Origin: Leptothoe sp034932105
GTDB lineage: Bacteria > Cyanobacteriota > Cyanobacteriia > Phormidesmidales > Phormidesmidaceae
NCBI RefSeq assembly: GCF_034932105.1
Contig: NZ_JAYGIG010000116.1
Span: forward strand, 1 to 64,000
Direction of reading: 5' to 3'
Length of the DNA: 64,000 bases
The position numbers and the translations under genes were made by a program. The first letter of the stretch is position 1, and each line of letters begins with the position of its first letter. This document shows positions 43,238 to 51,966 of the stretch, piece by piece. Below the pieces are notes generated by a model, which saw only the letters and a list, made by a program, of their open reading frames with translations, had not been told where the DNA came from and made no database searches.

Positions 43238-44503
43238 ATGAAAATTCTCGTCCTTAATGCCGGCTCTAGCAGCCACAAGCTCTGTCTGTATATCTTAGAT
43301 AATGGTTTGCCCAAGCAGGCACCGACGCCTGCTTGGGCAGCACAGATTGATTGGTATCCTGACCAAGCTGCCCTAACGGTCGAGGCCCAGACCGGTGTAT
43401 CCTTGAATCGCACATTAGAGTTTACCTCACGTCGAGAAATTCTCTCCAAGACGCTGAGTACCCTATGGCAGGGGGCAACCCAAGTGCTCCATAACCCAGA
43501 TGAGATTGACATCGTTGGCCACCGGGTTGTCCATGGTGGTCAGATTTATCAAGCTAGCACCGTTGTTACCCCTGGAGTAAAAGCAGACATTGAGCGGTTG
43601 CGCCAGTTAGCCCCAAACCACAATCCGGCCAACCTTGAAGGTATTGAACTGATGGAAGAGCTGCTGGGAGAAGTGCCCCAAGTAGCGGTATTCGATACGG
43701 CTTTCCATAGTTCTATGCCCGATGTCGCAGCAGTTTATCCTGGCCCCTACGCCTGGGTGCAGCAGGGTATTCGTCGCTACGGGTTCCACGGCATTAGTCA
43801 TCAGTACTGCAGTCAGCGAGCGGCTCAAATTTTGAGTCGTGATGATCTACGCCTCATCATCTGCCATCTGGGTAATGGGGGTTCCCTGTGTGCCGTACAC
43901 CATGGTCGCAGTATTGACACCACCATGGGGTTTACTCCCCTAGATGGATTGATGATGGGCACCCGTTCGGGAGCTGTTGATCCCGGCATTTTGATTTATC
44001 TGATGCGGCAAGGATACAGCGTCGATCAGTTAGACCACCTGCTCAATCAAGAATCTGGTCTCAAGGGTATTTCTGGGATCTCCCATGATCTACGTCAGAT
44101 TAGACAGGCTATTGCTGTTGGAAATCAACAGGCTCAACTGGCCCAAGATATTTATCTTCACCGCCTCAAAGCCATGATTGGCAGTATGCTGATGGCTTTA
44201 GGTGGCGTAGATGCCATCGTTTTTACCGGTGGGATTGGGGAACATGCAGTATCGATCAGGGCCACTACATGTGAAGCAATGAACTTTTTAGGTTTAACCC
44301 TGGACCATAGTCAAAATGCCAACAATCCGATCGATCAGGATGTTGCCACCGCCGATTCTAAAATTCGAGTGTTGGTCATCCATACCCAGGAAGATTGGGC
44401 CATTGCCCAAGACTGTTGGCGCTATCTACAGAAGCATCAGACCATTGAAGCAAGAAGTATTGACGACGGATCAAATACAAAAATTGCATCGTCCCAGGGA
44501 TAG
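43238..44503 (+). CDS. ackA: Acetate kinase
   Basis: It converts acetyl phosphate and ADP to acetate and ATP. The opening KILVLNAGSSSHKLCLY carries the Asn-Ser phosphate site. GHRVVHGG, VFDTAFHSSMP, YGFHGISHQYCSQRAA, ICHLGNGGSLCAV and the ATPase motif VFTGGIGEHAVSIR follow in the order of the ASKHA fold. Length is 421 residues, normal. The gene is co-directional with xfp. No phosphotransacetylase gene is nearby, so xfp is the likely acetyl phosphate source. Its last 33 bases overlap the 3' end of the convergent glutaminase gene. Confidence 0.95.
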   Translation: MKILVLNAGSSSHKLCLYILDNGLPKQAPTPAWAAQIDWYPDQAALTVEAQTGVSLNRTLEFTSRREILSKTLSTLWQGATQVLHNPDEIDIVGHRVVHGGQIYQASTVVTPGVKADIERLRQLAPNHNPANLEGIELMEELLGEVPQVAVFDTAFHSSMPDVAAVYPGPYAWVQQGIRRYGFHGISHQYCSQRAAQILSRDDLRLIICHLGNGGSLCAVHHGRSIDTTMGFTPLDGLMMGTRSGAVDPGILIYLMRQGYSVDQLDHLLNQESGLKGISGISHDLRQIRQAIAVGNQQAQLAQDIYLHRLKAMIGSMLMALGGVDAIVFTGGIGEHAVSIRATTCEAMNFLGLTLDHSQNANNPIDQDVATADSKIRVLVIHTQEDWAIAQDCWRYLQKHQTIEARSIDDGSNTKIASSQG

Positions 44504-45421
44504 GTCAAACATGTGCAGGTTATATTCCTGGGACAGGGCCTCAAACACCTGCAACCCCCTCACGCTGTTGCCATTGGCATCAATTGGTGGCGAAAAAGTA
44601 GCAATGCCTGCTTTTCCTGGAATCACCGCTAGAATACCGCCAGACACGCCACTTTTGGCCGGAATTCCCACCCGATAGGCCCATTCCCCAGCTCGGTTAT
44701 ACATGCCACAGGTGTACATAATACTCAGGATGTCCCGCACATAGTCTTCATTCACCGCCTGAACCTGGGTAATGGGATTTTTGCCGCGGTTGGCGAGGGT
44801 TGCGGCCATGGTGGCTAGATCGCCGTTGGTGACCATGACGGAACATTGTTGAAAATATAAATCGAGGGCGGCATCAATATCTTTGTCAATCATGCCAAAA
44901 TTGAGCATGAGATGGGCCATGGCCCGATTGCGATGGCCCGTGATTCGTTCTGACATAAACGTGGGCATATCGATAAACACATCCTGCCCGGTATAGCGCT
45001 TAAACATTTTTAATAGGCGGTGGAGCCTCTCGGTGGAGCCATCGCCTTTAAGTAGGCTGGTGGTGGCAATGGCCCCCGCATTAATCATCGGGTTATAGGG
45101 GCGGTGGGAGCCTTCATCTAAACGGATGATGGAGTTAAATGGATCACCAGTGGGTTCTACGCCCACTTTTTCTAATAAGACCTCACGGCCATGATCCTCT
45201 AGAGCTAAGCCATAGGAAAAGATTTTAGAAATTGATTGGATCGTAAATTTCTGAGCTGTATCACCGACGTTAAATACCTGGCCATCGATGGTAACAACAC
45301 TAATGCCAAACCAGTCTGGGTTAGCCTTCGATAACTCAGGGATATAGGAGGCCACCTGGCCCTCATCCATTGGCCCATAGGTGTGGTGCAGTTTTTCAAT
45401 AAAGGCCTGTAATTGCGTCAT
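44471..45421 (-). CDS. glsA: Glutaminase
   Basis: It hydrolyses glutamine to glutamate and ammonia. It is a serine-dependent enzyme of the beta-lactamase-like fold. The Ser/Lys pair is in FTIQSISKIFSY (Ser63-x-x-Lys66). Further family signatures are HRPYNPMINAGAIATTSLL, ERITGHRNRAMAHLM, CSVMVTNGDLATMAATLANR and PAKSGVSGGILAVIPGKAGI. At 316 residues it is full length. Its ATG overlaps the stop of a 44-residue ORF (ATGA), so translation is coupled to that ORF and, through it, to the tpsB end of the cluster. It has no sequence feature for export. Confidence 0.95.
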   Translation of the reverse strand: MTQLQAFIEKLHHTYGPMDEGQVASYIPELSKANPDWFGISVVTIDGQVFNVGDTAQKFTIQSISKIFSYGLALEDHGREVLLEKVGVEPTGDPFNSIIRLDEGSHRPYNPMINAGAIATTSLLKGDGSTERLHRLLKMFKRYTGQDVFIDMPTFMSERITGHRNRAMAHLMLNFGMIDKDIDAALDLYFQQCSVMVTNGDLATMAATLANRGKNPITQVQAVNEDYVRDILSIMYTCGMYNRAGEWAYRVGIPAKSGVSGGILAVIPGKAGIATFSPPIDANGNSVRGLQVFEALSQEYNLHMFDLSLGRCNFCI

Positions 45422-45552
45422 AATTGATGGTTACCCAACGCCTGCTCGATAGCATCATAACGCTGGAAGTAGTCTTGGCAGATCGGATTCTCAGGTTTAC
45501 TAGAGAACAATCCCATCAGATCATCCAGGACGTTCTGCACCACTAATGACAT
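45418..45552 (-). CDS. 44-residue ORF coupled to glutaminase
   Basis: From ATG 45552 the frame encodes MSLVVQNVLDDLMGLFSSKP, then CQDYFQRYDAIEQALGNHQL. Its TGA (45418-45420) overlaps the glsA ATG as ATGA. It looks like a short amphipathic helical protein with no membrane segment. It starts 10 bases after the tpsB stop. A longer frame (to 45621) would run into tpsB and is rejected. Function is unknown; it may be a small regulator or just a coupling ORF. Confidence 0.55.
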   Translation of the reverse strand: MSLVVQNVLDDLMGLFSSKPENPICQDYFQRYDAIEQALGNHQL

Positions 45553-45562
45553 TTTAAGGGCA

Positions 45563-47314
45563 TTAAAACGGGGTGTATTGGACTGAAAAATGTAGCCCAC
45601 TGTCCTGCAGACCACCATCATCCGTCTCCAGATCCACCAAGGGGATGCCCCAGTCTAACCGAGCTGAAAAGTTGTTGCTTTGCTGCCACAGGAGACCAAA
45701 ACCAGTGCCCACTAGGGTGTCTGGCCCAGGATTGTCGCCATTGTGATTCCACACGGTGCCCACATCAATAAAAGGTGTGACCTGTAATACTCCATCCAGT
45801 TCAGGCACCCTGGCGATGGGCCAGCGCAACTCCGCTGAGAGCATGGCTCCACTATCTCTTCGCAGGGCATCCTGGCGATAGCCGCGAATGCTTTGCCCCC
45901 CGCCGAGGCTAAATTCCTCCTGGGAGAGTAGATCATCCGCTGCGATCTGTATATCTCCCCGCAGGAAAAATAGCTGATCGGCTTTGCCTAAAAGCTTTAC
46001 CCACTGCCCCTGACCACGCCAGGAAAAGAATTGACTATCGGGGCCATCGTCATTGACGGTGGCATTCAGCAGGTCTAAGCCGAGGTTAAACTGCGATCGC
46101 AACGCAAACACATGGCTCCGACTCCGCTGGGTCCATTCCTGGGAAAACCGCAACGCACTGATGCGGGTCCGACCATTCTCATCCGCTCCGGGGGAAAGGG
46201 GAAACGGACCAATGTCATCGAGTCCTAAGCGGGTCTGGCTAGACTGATGGGACAGGACAAGCCCCAGGGCAGCGGCCTGGGTAGTAGTTTCAATCAGGGG
46301 TCGGTGATAGCCCAGCTCATAATAAACACTGTCAGAAGAAATATCCAACACCGAAAAATCAGAATTAATCACCCGGCTGTCGGCGTAGCCAGCGCTAATC
46401 CGGAGGGTGTCATTGTTGGGACTCACCGGTAGCGTATAGCTAAAATCCACCCCATCGCTACCTTCGGTATGTTTATAGTTCACCGTGATGCGGTCACCGA
46501 TGCCCAAAAGGTTACCTTCATCCACCCCGAGGGCGACCTGGGTGCCACCAATATTGGGGGAGCGATCATTGGCTAGACCAGTGGTGACGGCAAAGGAATC
46601 AGCCTCAACCACATCCACCACCAGCAGGCTAGTGCCCGGCTCTACCCCCGCCTGCAAATCCGCCGACACCGTTTCAATCAGTGGATTTAACTGTAGTCGC
46701 TGTAATGCTGCTAAAAGCGTTTCGACATGGAGGGGGGGCTGGGCTCCTAAACCGATGCGGCTGCGAATATAGGCCGAGTCTAAACGTCGATTGCCTTTAA
46801 CAACAATATCCTCCAGCCGACCCTCTATGATTTGAATAGTCACAGTATCATCAATCACCGTCTGGGGAGGGATCAGCGCCCCCGATGTGACATAGCCTGC
46901 GTCTACGTAAAGCTGGGTGATAGCCGAGCGCAGCTGTAAAAGGTCATTAAAACTAATCTGGCGATTGCGATATTGATCCAGTAATTCAGCTAAATCCTCT
47001 TCGTCAAAAATGGTACTTCCTATCACCTCAATATTCGCCACATAAAATGCGGCGTCTCCCTCACCGACTCCATCCTCTGGTAACAGTGGCTCATCAGGGG
47101 AAAGGAGAAGTTCATCGGGAGAGGGCAAGGATGGTGGCAAGGGTTCATCCGGCAAGGGTATCTCTGGCCGATTATCGGGGGGGAGCGGCGAAGACTGCGC
47201 CATGAGAGCGCTTACAGACATTAGGCCCATGGCTGGATAAACCAGCAAAAAGCCACATTGCCCTAGACCAACCAATAACTTTGCAAATACATAGGATTCA
47301 TCTATCAATGCCAT
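45563..47314 (-). CDS. TpsB-type outer-membrane transporter (ShlB/FhaC/HecB family)
   Basis: Outer-membrane pore of two-partner secretion, which exports a TpsA exoprotein. It has a signal peptide (about residues 10-40, ending SALMAQ), a Pro-rich linker with LPPSLPSPDELLLSPDEPLL (about 48-75), and two POTRA domains. POTRA 1 includes FYVANIEVIGSTIFDEEDLA, QLYVDAGYVTSGALIPPQ and IIEGRLEDIVVKGNRRL. A 16-strand barrel fills the C-terminal 360 residues, with the conserved FSLGGGQSIRGYRQDALRRD and a last strand ending in Phe (SVQYTPF). Length is 583 residues. The matching exoprotein candidate is at 55931-58606, with five genes separating the ends of this block. Confidence 0.92.
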   Translation of the reverse strand: MALIDESYVFAKLLVGLGQCGFLLVYPAMGLMSVSALMAQSSPLPPDNRPEIPLPDEPLPPSLPSPDELLLSPDEPLLPEDGVGEGDAAFYVANIEVIGSTIFDEEDLAELLDQYRNRQISFNDLLQLRSAITQLYVDAGYVTSGALIPPQTVIDDTVTIQIIEGRLEDIVVKGNRRLDSAYIRSRIGLGAQPPLHVETLLAALQRLQLNPLIETVSADLQAGVEPGTSLLVVDVVEADSFAVTTGLANDRSPNIGGTQVALGVDEGNLLGIGDRITVNYKHTEGSDGVDFSYTLPVSPNNDTLRISAGYADSRVINSDFSVLDISSDSVYYELGYHRPLIETTTQAAALGLVLSHQSSQTRLGLDDIGPFPLSPGADENGRTRISALRFSQEWTQRSRSHVFALRSQFNLGLDLLNATVNDDGPDSQFFSWRGQGQWVKLLGKADQLFFLRGDIQIAADDLLSQEEFSLGGGQSIRGYRQDALRRDSGAMLSAELRWPIARVPELDGVLQVTPFIDVGTVWNHNGDNPGPDTLVGTGFGLLWQQSNNFSARLDWGIPLVDLETDDGGLQDSGLHFSVQYTPF

Positions 47315-47590
47315 AATTTTGACTAATATTCCACACGGCCAAGTTGGAAACGATAAGCTGTCCCAGGATGCCCCTAAATTCAGAAAAACCTAACTTTTTC
47401 AGCGGTATAAGTACGTAATGACGCGGTCTAGGATAACAGAAAAGCCGTATCAACACATTTCTTCACATAATGTGTAATATTGTCGACCAACGGCGGCAAG
47501 TAGGAGATTGTATGCCAAAAGTCTCCAGCAAGAACGATGGCTGAGCAGATGGGGGAATGAGTTGGCGGGAAGTCATGTAGCCGCAAAGAC
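47315..47590. other. Spacer upstream of tpsB
   Basis: 276 bases without a gene. It is the only large break inside the 45-58 kb block, so tpsB may have its own promoter. A short ACACAT/ATGTGT inverted pair lies near 47450-47475. Confidence 0.35.
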
Positions 47591-49009
47591 TTAATGTCTG
47601 GTGTCCATTGGCAAATCCGTTACAGTTTGAATCGGCAGCGTAATGGTAAAAGAGGTTCCTTTGCCTAGGGTAGATGCCACCTCAATAGACCCACGGTGCT
47701 TGTCAACTATAATTTGTTGCACAATGGTCAACCCTAACCCCGTCCCCCGTCCCACCTCTTTAGTGGTAAATAAATAGTCAAAAATACGTGCTCTAACCGA
47801 CTCATCAATACCGGCACCGTTATCCTCAATCTTAATCACAATGTTTGCCCCATCTGCCGCTAAACCAGTGCTAACAGTTATGACATTTGAACTAGCTTGG
47901 AGCGATTCAAAGCTCGATGACTGACTAACGTCATCGAGAGTATCAATCGCATTGGCCAACAGATTCATAAAAACCTGATTGAGCTGGCCAGCAAAGCAGG
48001 CAATTTCTGGAATATCTTGATAATGTTTCAGAACTGTGATTTCTGGTCTATTTTCATTTGCCTTGAGCCGATGCTTTAAAATCAGCAACGTACTGTCAAG
48101 ACCATCACGCACATCAAACAACACCTTGTGTTCTTTATCTGCCCGTGAAAATGTGCGAAGACTATCGCTAATATTGTAAATACGCTCCATGGCCGTGGAC
48201 CAAGAAGACAAAATCTTTTCTAAATCTTGACTTAAAAAATCCAAATCAATGGCATTAATTTGGTTCTGAATGGCTTGTCCGGGATCTGGGAAAGTCTTTT
48301 GGTATGATTTAACCAACCCTAACAGCTCCTGAATATACTCCCGGAGGGGTTCTAAATTACCTTGCAAAAAACTAATGGGATTATTCAGTTCATGGGCTAC
48401 GCCTGCCACCAAATTTCCCAATGCCGACATTTTTTCGCTTTGCACTAGCTGTAGCTGAGTCTGTTGCAATTGTTCTAAAGAATGTGATAACTCAGCCGTA
48501 CGTTGCTCAACTCTATGTTCAAGTTCTTGGGCTAATTGTTGCAGCCGAGATTCCGCCGCAGTTTTCTCAGCAATCTCCTGGGTTAGCAATTCATTCTTTT
48601 CTGCTAACTCTTGCGCTAGAAATTTCAAATGTAAATGAAGTTTGACGCGGGCGATAACTTCTTTTTGTTGAAAGGGTTTAGTGATATAGTCCACAGCTCC
48701 CATCTCTAAACCACGCACCTTATATTCAGCATCCGAGAGGGCGGTCATAAAAATAATCGGTATTGCCTGGGTGTTGCCATGGGCTTTTAGCCTTTGGCAG
48801 GTCTCAAAACCATCAATACCTGGCATCATTACATCCAACAAAATCAGGCTGGGTTGAGCATATTGAGCCTGTTCAATAGCCGATACTCCATCGGTAGCAA
48901 CCAGCATCGTCCAACCATGGCCTTTAAGGGTGTCAGACAGTACTTTTAAGTTTGTGGGATTGTCATCCACTAGCAATATTCGGACTGGCTGATCAAAGGA
49001 ACTAGTCAT
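47591..49009 (-). CDS. Response regulator-histidine kinase hybrid
   Basis: A soluble 472-residue signalling protein. The N-terminal receiver domain (about 9-125) has RILLVDDNPTNLKVL, phospho-acceptor Asp59 in LILLDVMMPGIDGFE and Lys111 in YITKPF. A coiled coil (about 130-195) leads to a HisKA domain with His206 in LGNLVAGVAHELNNP. The HATPase domain has VFMNLLANAIDTLDD, IKIEDNGAGID and GRGTGLGLTIV. It is encoded after the CHASE2 kinase with an ATGA overlap (49006-49009), so the two are made together. The receiver may take phosphate from that kinase. Confidence 0.93.
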   Translation of the reverse strand: MTSSFDQPVRILLVDDNPTNLKVLSDTLKGHGWTMLVATDGVSAIEQAQYAQPSLILLDVMMPGIDGFETCQRLKAHGNTQAIPIIFMTALSDAEYKVRGLEMGAVDYITKPFQQKEVIARVKLHLHLKFLAQELAEKNELLTQEIAEKTAAESRLQQLAQELEHRVEQRTAELSHSLEQLQQTQLQLVQSEKMSALGNLVAGVAHELNNPISFLQGNLEPLREYIQELLGLVKSYQKTFPDPGQAIQNQINAIDLDFLSQDLEKILSSWSTAMERIYNISDSLRTFSRADKEHKVLFDVRDGLDSTLLILKHRLKANENRPEITVLKHYQDIPEIACFAGQLNQVFMNLLANAIDTLDDVSQSSSFESLQASSNVITVSTGLAADGANIVIKIEDNGAGIDESVRARIFDYLFTTKEVGRGTGLGLTIVQQIIVDKHRGSIEVASTLGKGTSFTITLPIQTVTDLPMDTRH

Positions 49010-51816
49010 AGGGATTTTTGGGATTTTCGCAATGAAGCATGGGCCTGTAACAGTTGCTTGATTTCGGCAATCTGAAAATTTGCAGCCAGTGCCTGCAATG
49101 AATTGACCAGCTGTTGTGATTGAGCATCGGCCACTACAATTGTCTCGAGCTTAGTTTCGATGTCCTGAATATTCCCCATCATCGCCCAGTGGTAAAGCTC
49201 ATCCAATATAGTATCAGCTATTAAAACAGGTGTATCCGTCATTAAATTAATGGGTGGATTTAGGTCAATTTCAGCATGATTAACATCGTTTTGATCGTAT
49301 AGCCACTCAAGCTGAAGGAGTGTTTCCAAAGCTTTGGCTAGGTTTTTTAAATCAATGGGTTTAGGCAAAAAGACATTAGCTCCAGCGGCTAAACTTTGTT
49401 GACGATCCGTTTCAAAAGCACTAGCACTAATCACAATGGTGGGGGTATCTTTAATCCCTTCTGTCTGCCGTAGCCGCTGAAGCAACTCAATGCCATTGAG
49501 TGTGGGCATGACTAAGTCAGTAATAATCAGATCTGACTGATATTGTGCGGCCCACTCTAAACCAGCCAGCCCATCCTTGGTACTATGGACATGAAATCCT
49601 ATGGAGCCGAGAAAATCTAATAGCAGTTTAGAATCTTCTGCACTGTCGTCGATGACTAAAATACTGGGAGTTTTCTCTTTGATGCCAACAATTATTTGGT
49701 CTGAGGGTATCGGACGAGAGCTATGGCCATATTCCAGCACAGGAATTTCCAAATCCATCCAAAATAGGCTGCCCTCTCCAAGGGTGCTGCGTACTTGGAT
49801 TTGACTACCGATTAAATTGACAATTTGTTGGCTAATGGCTAAGCCTAAACCTGTGCCCTCTGACTTACGCTGACGATTACCAACCTGTTCAAATGGGTTG
49901 AAAATTCGTTCCAATTGGTGTTCAGCAATGCCCATTCCCGTATCTTTAACCGATATGCGCAATCGACAACAGGGGTTTGGCTGAGAGAGTCCATTCGATG
50001 GATTCTGTTCTAGCCGCTTCACACTAAAAGTTATGCTACCTTGATCGGTGAATTTTACCGCGTTGCCAATTAGGTTAATTAAGACTTGACGAAAGCGTTT
50101 TTCGTCAAGCTTCACTATCTGAGGTAGAGAATTATCAAAGTCAAGATTTAAAGCCAGGCCTTTGGCATTAGCCCGCATCTGGCACATCTCAGCCACCCCC
50201 AACAGTAAGGGTTCCAGCACAACATCTTGGGGAAACAGTTCCAGCTTACGGGCTTCAATTTTAGCCAGGTCCAAAACATCATTGATCAGTGTGAGCAGAT
50301 GATCACCACATTGATGAATAACTGATACTTTATTGTGTTCGTCGTCATTTAATGTGCGTGAGTTTTGCAAAATTTGGGCATATCCTAAAATGCCATTCAG
50401 GGGGGTGCGCAGCTCATGGCTCATGTTAGCTAAAAACTCACTTTTGGCCTGATTAGCACTATCGGCCGCCTGTTTTGCTTGGGCCAACTCTTGGGTGCGC
50501 TCTTGTACCCTGGTCTCCAGGGTAAGGGTATAGTCTAAAAGTTGTTGGTTAGAAAATTCTAACTGCTGATTGGTTAGCTTTAATCGATGTTTTTTAAAGC
50601 AGCTGGTGGTTGCGATCGCACTTCCCACCAAGGCCACCATAGGTGGCACCACAGGGACTACCCACCCCATCAACAAGCTGACATAGCCTCCCCCCAGCAG
50701 CACCACAGCAGCCGTGCCGGTAACAAAACTAGGCATTAACAGCCACCGTTTCCGACGGTTTTCCTGATGGTTATGATTTTCCAAACACCAATTAGCCACG
50801 GTCCCAAACAAGGTCCATAGGATAATCCATCCCCATTGATACTCCCAGGTCCAGCCCTTTAATACAGGCTGCTGTCCCAGAGCAGTACTCAACACATAGC
50901 TGGTAATGTTGGCATGGACGAATACACCCGCCATACGTTGGTCTGTGGGCCTCAAACCACCACTGTAGGGCGTGGCGAAAAAGTCCTTGGTACTGACGGC
51001 GCTAGACCCAATATAGACAATGCGATCGCGCATCAAATTGTCAGGAATCTCACCTGCCAGCACATCCCTAATGGAAATTTGCGGATAACGGTGCTCCGGA
51101 CCATACCAACCCATTAAAATTTGATAGCCCCCCAGGGCATCATTAGCATAGCCCGCCGCCCGCCGCACCATCGGCAGAAACAGCGCCTGGCCCAACCGAT
51201 ACTTTTGCCGGTCAGGGTTTACAGATTCGAGGACAATGCCGTCCTGCTCCAAATAATCCAGGGCAACCTGAGTACCCAAACCCGTTTTAATCGTAGAGGT
51301 CCGCTGATCTTCAGCAACGATTAAAATACGCCGGATGTTTTGATCGTTGTCTAACAAAAGATCAGCAACAGCAACTTGGCCAGTGTCTGCCAAAACCGGA
51401 GGAGGGGCTACCTGTGGATTAGTCACCGTTTCAACGCCAATCAGTTGGGGTGTGGTTTCAAACACCTCCAATAATTGTTGGTGGCCCGGTTCTTCCGGTA
51501 AATCCCGATAAAGATCTACCCCAATCACCCGAGGCTTTTGTGCCCGAATCTCAGTCAATGCCTGGGCCAGCGTTTCATCCGTAATTGGCCAATTACCTAA
51601 TGCCTGAATATCAGACTCATCAATGGTGACTACCACTATCCGCTCATCAACAGGTGCTAACCCCCTACGACGAAAAAACTCATCACGGAGCGACCATTCC
51701 AGTAAGTTGAGTAGCCCAAACCCATTAGCAATAATCACCATAGCAGCCACACTAGGTACAACAAGCCAAACGGGTCTAGCTTGTTGAAGAAACTGTTTTA
51801 TAGCAACTAAAAACAC
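49006..51816 (-). CDS. CHASE2 sensor hybrid histidine kinase
   Basis: A 936-residue membrane sensor. One helix (about 17-37) precedes a large CHASE2 domain on the outer side (about 45-320, with VVVTIDESDIQALGNWPITD and GVDLYRDLPEEPGHQQLLEV). Three helices (about 328-405) are followed by a coiled coil, a HisKA domain (His467 in FLANMSHELRTPLNGI) and a HATPase domain (VLINLIGNAVKFTDQG, SEGTGLGLAIS). A receiver domain has Asp767 in IITDLVMPTLNGIELL and Lys in FLPKPI. A C-terminal helical domain of about 90 residues ends the protein. The start is GTG 51816. The CHASE2 ligand is unknown. It lies between the DUF928 gene and the second kinase. Confidence 0.93.
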   Translation of the reverse strand: MFLVAIKQFLQQARPVWLVVPSVAAMVIIANGFGLLNLLEWSLRDEFFRRRGLAPVDERIVVVTIDESDIQALGNWPITDETLAQALTEIRAQKPRVIGVDLYRDLPEEPGHQQLLEVFETTPQLIGVETVTNPQVAPPPVLADTGQVAVADLLLDNDQNIRRILIVAEDQRTSTIKTGLGTQVALDYLEQDGIVLESVNPDRQKYRLGQALFLPMVRRAAGYANDALGGYQILMGWYGPEHRYPQISIRDVLAGEIPDNLMRDRIVYIGSSAVSTKDFFATPYSGGLRPTDQRMAGVFVHANITSYVLSTALGQQPVLKGWTWEYQWGWIILWTLFGTVANWCLENHNHQENRRKRWLLMPSFVTGTAAVVLLGGGYVSLLMGWVVPVVPPMVALVGSAIATTSCFKKHRLKLTNQQLEFSNQQLLDYTLTLETRVQERTQELAQAKQAADSANQAKSEFLANMSHELRTPLNGILGYAQILQNSRTLNDDEHNKVSVIHQCGDHLLTLINDVLDLAKIEARKLELFPQDVVLEPLLLGVAEMCQMRANAKGLALNLDFDNSLPQIVKLDEKRFRQVLINLIGNAVKFTDQGSITFSVKRLEQNPSNGLSQPNPCCRLRISVKDTGMGIAEHQLERIFNPFEQVGNRQRKSEGTGLGLAISQQIVNLIGSQIQVRSTLGEGSLFWMDLEIPVLEYGHSSRPIPSDQIIVGIKEKTPSILVIDDSAEDSKLLLDFLGSIGFHVHSTKDGLAGLEWAAQYQSDLIITDLVMPTLNGIELLQRLRQTEGIKDTPTIVISASAFETDRQQSLAAGANVFLPKPIDLKNLAKALETLLQLEWLYDQNDVNHAEIDLNPPINLMTDTPVLIADTILDELYHWAMMGNIQDIETKLETIVVADAQSQQLVNSLQALAANFQIAEIKQLLQAHASLRKSQKSL

Positions 51817-51966
51817 GTACTGACTACTCTATATGCAAATGATACCCATCTAAAAATACAAACTACCTAGGGACTTCCCAGCTAAGTCAGCCAGAAATAG
51901 AATCACCTGTACCATTTAAAAAAGCAGTTTAGAGGCATGCCTAACAACTCATTGAACGGGCTTTAC

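Noticed and set aside
45553..45621. Longer version of the 44-residue ORF starting inside tpsB
   Set aside because: The extension overlaps the TpsB C-terminus, has no family support and the internal ATG fits the ATGA-coupled unit.
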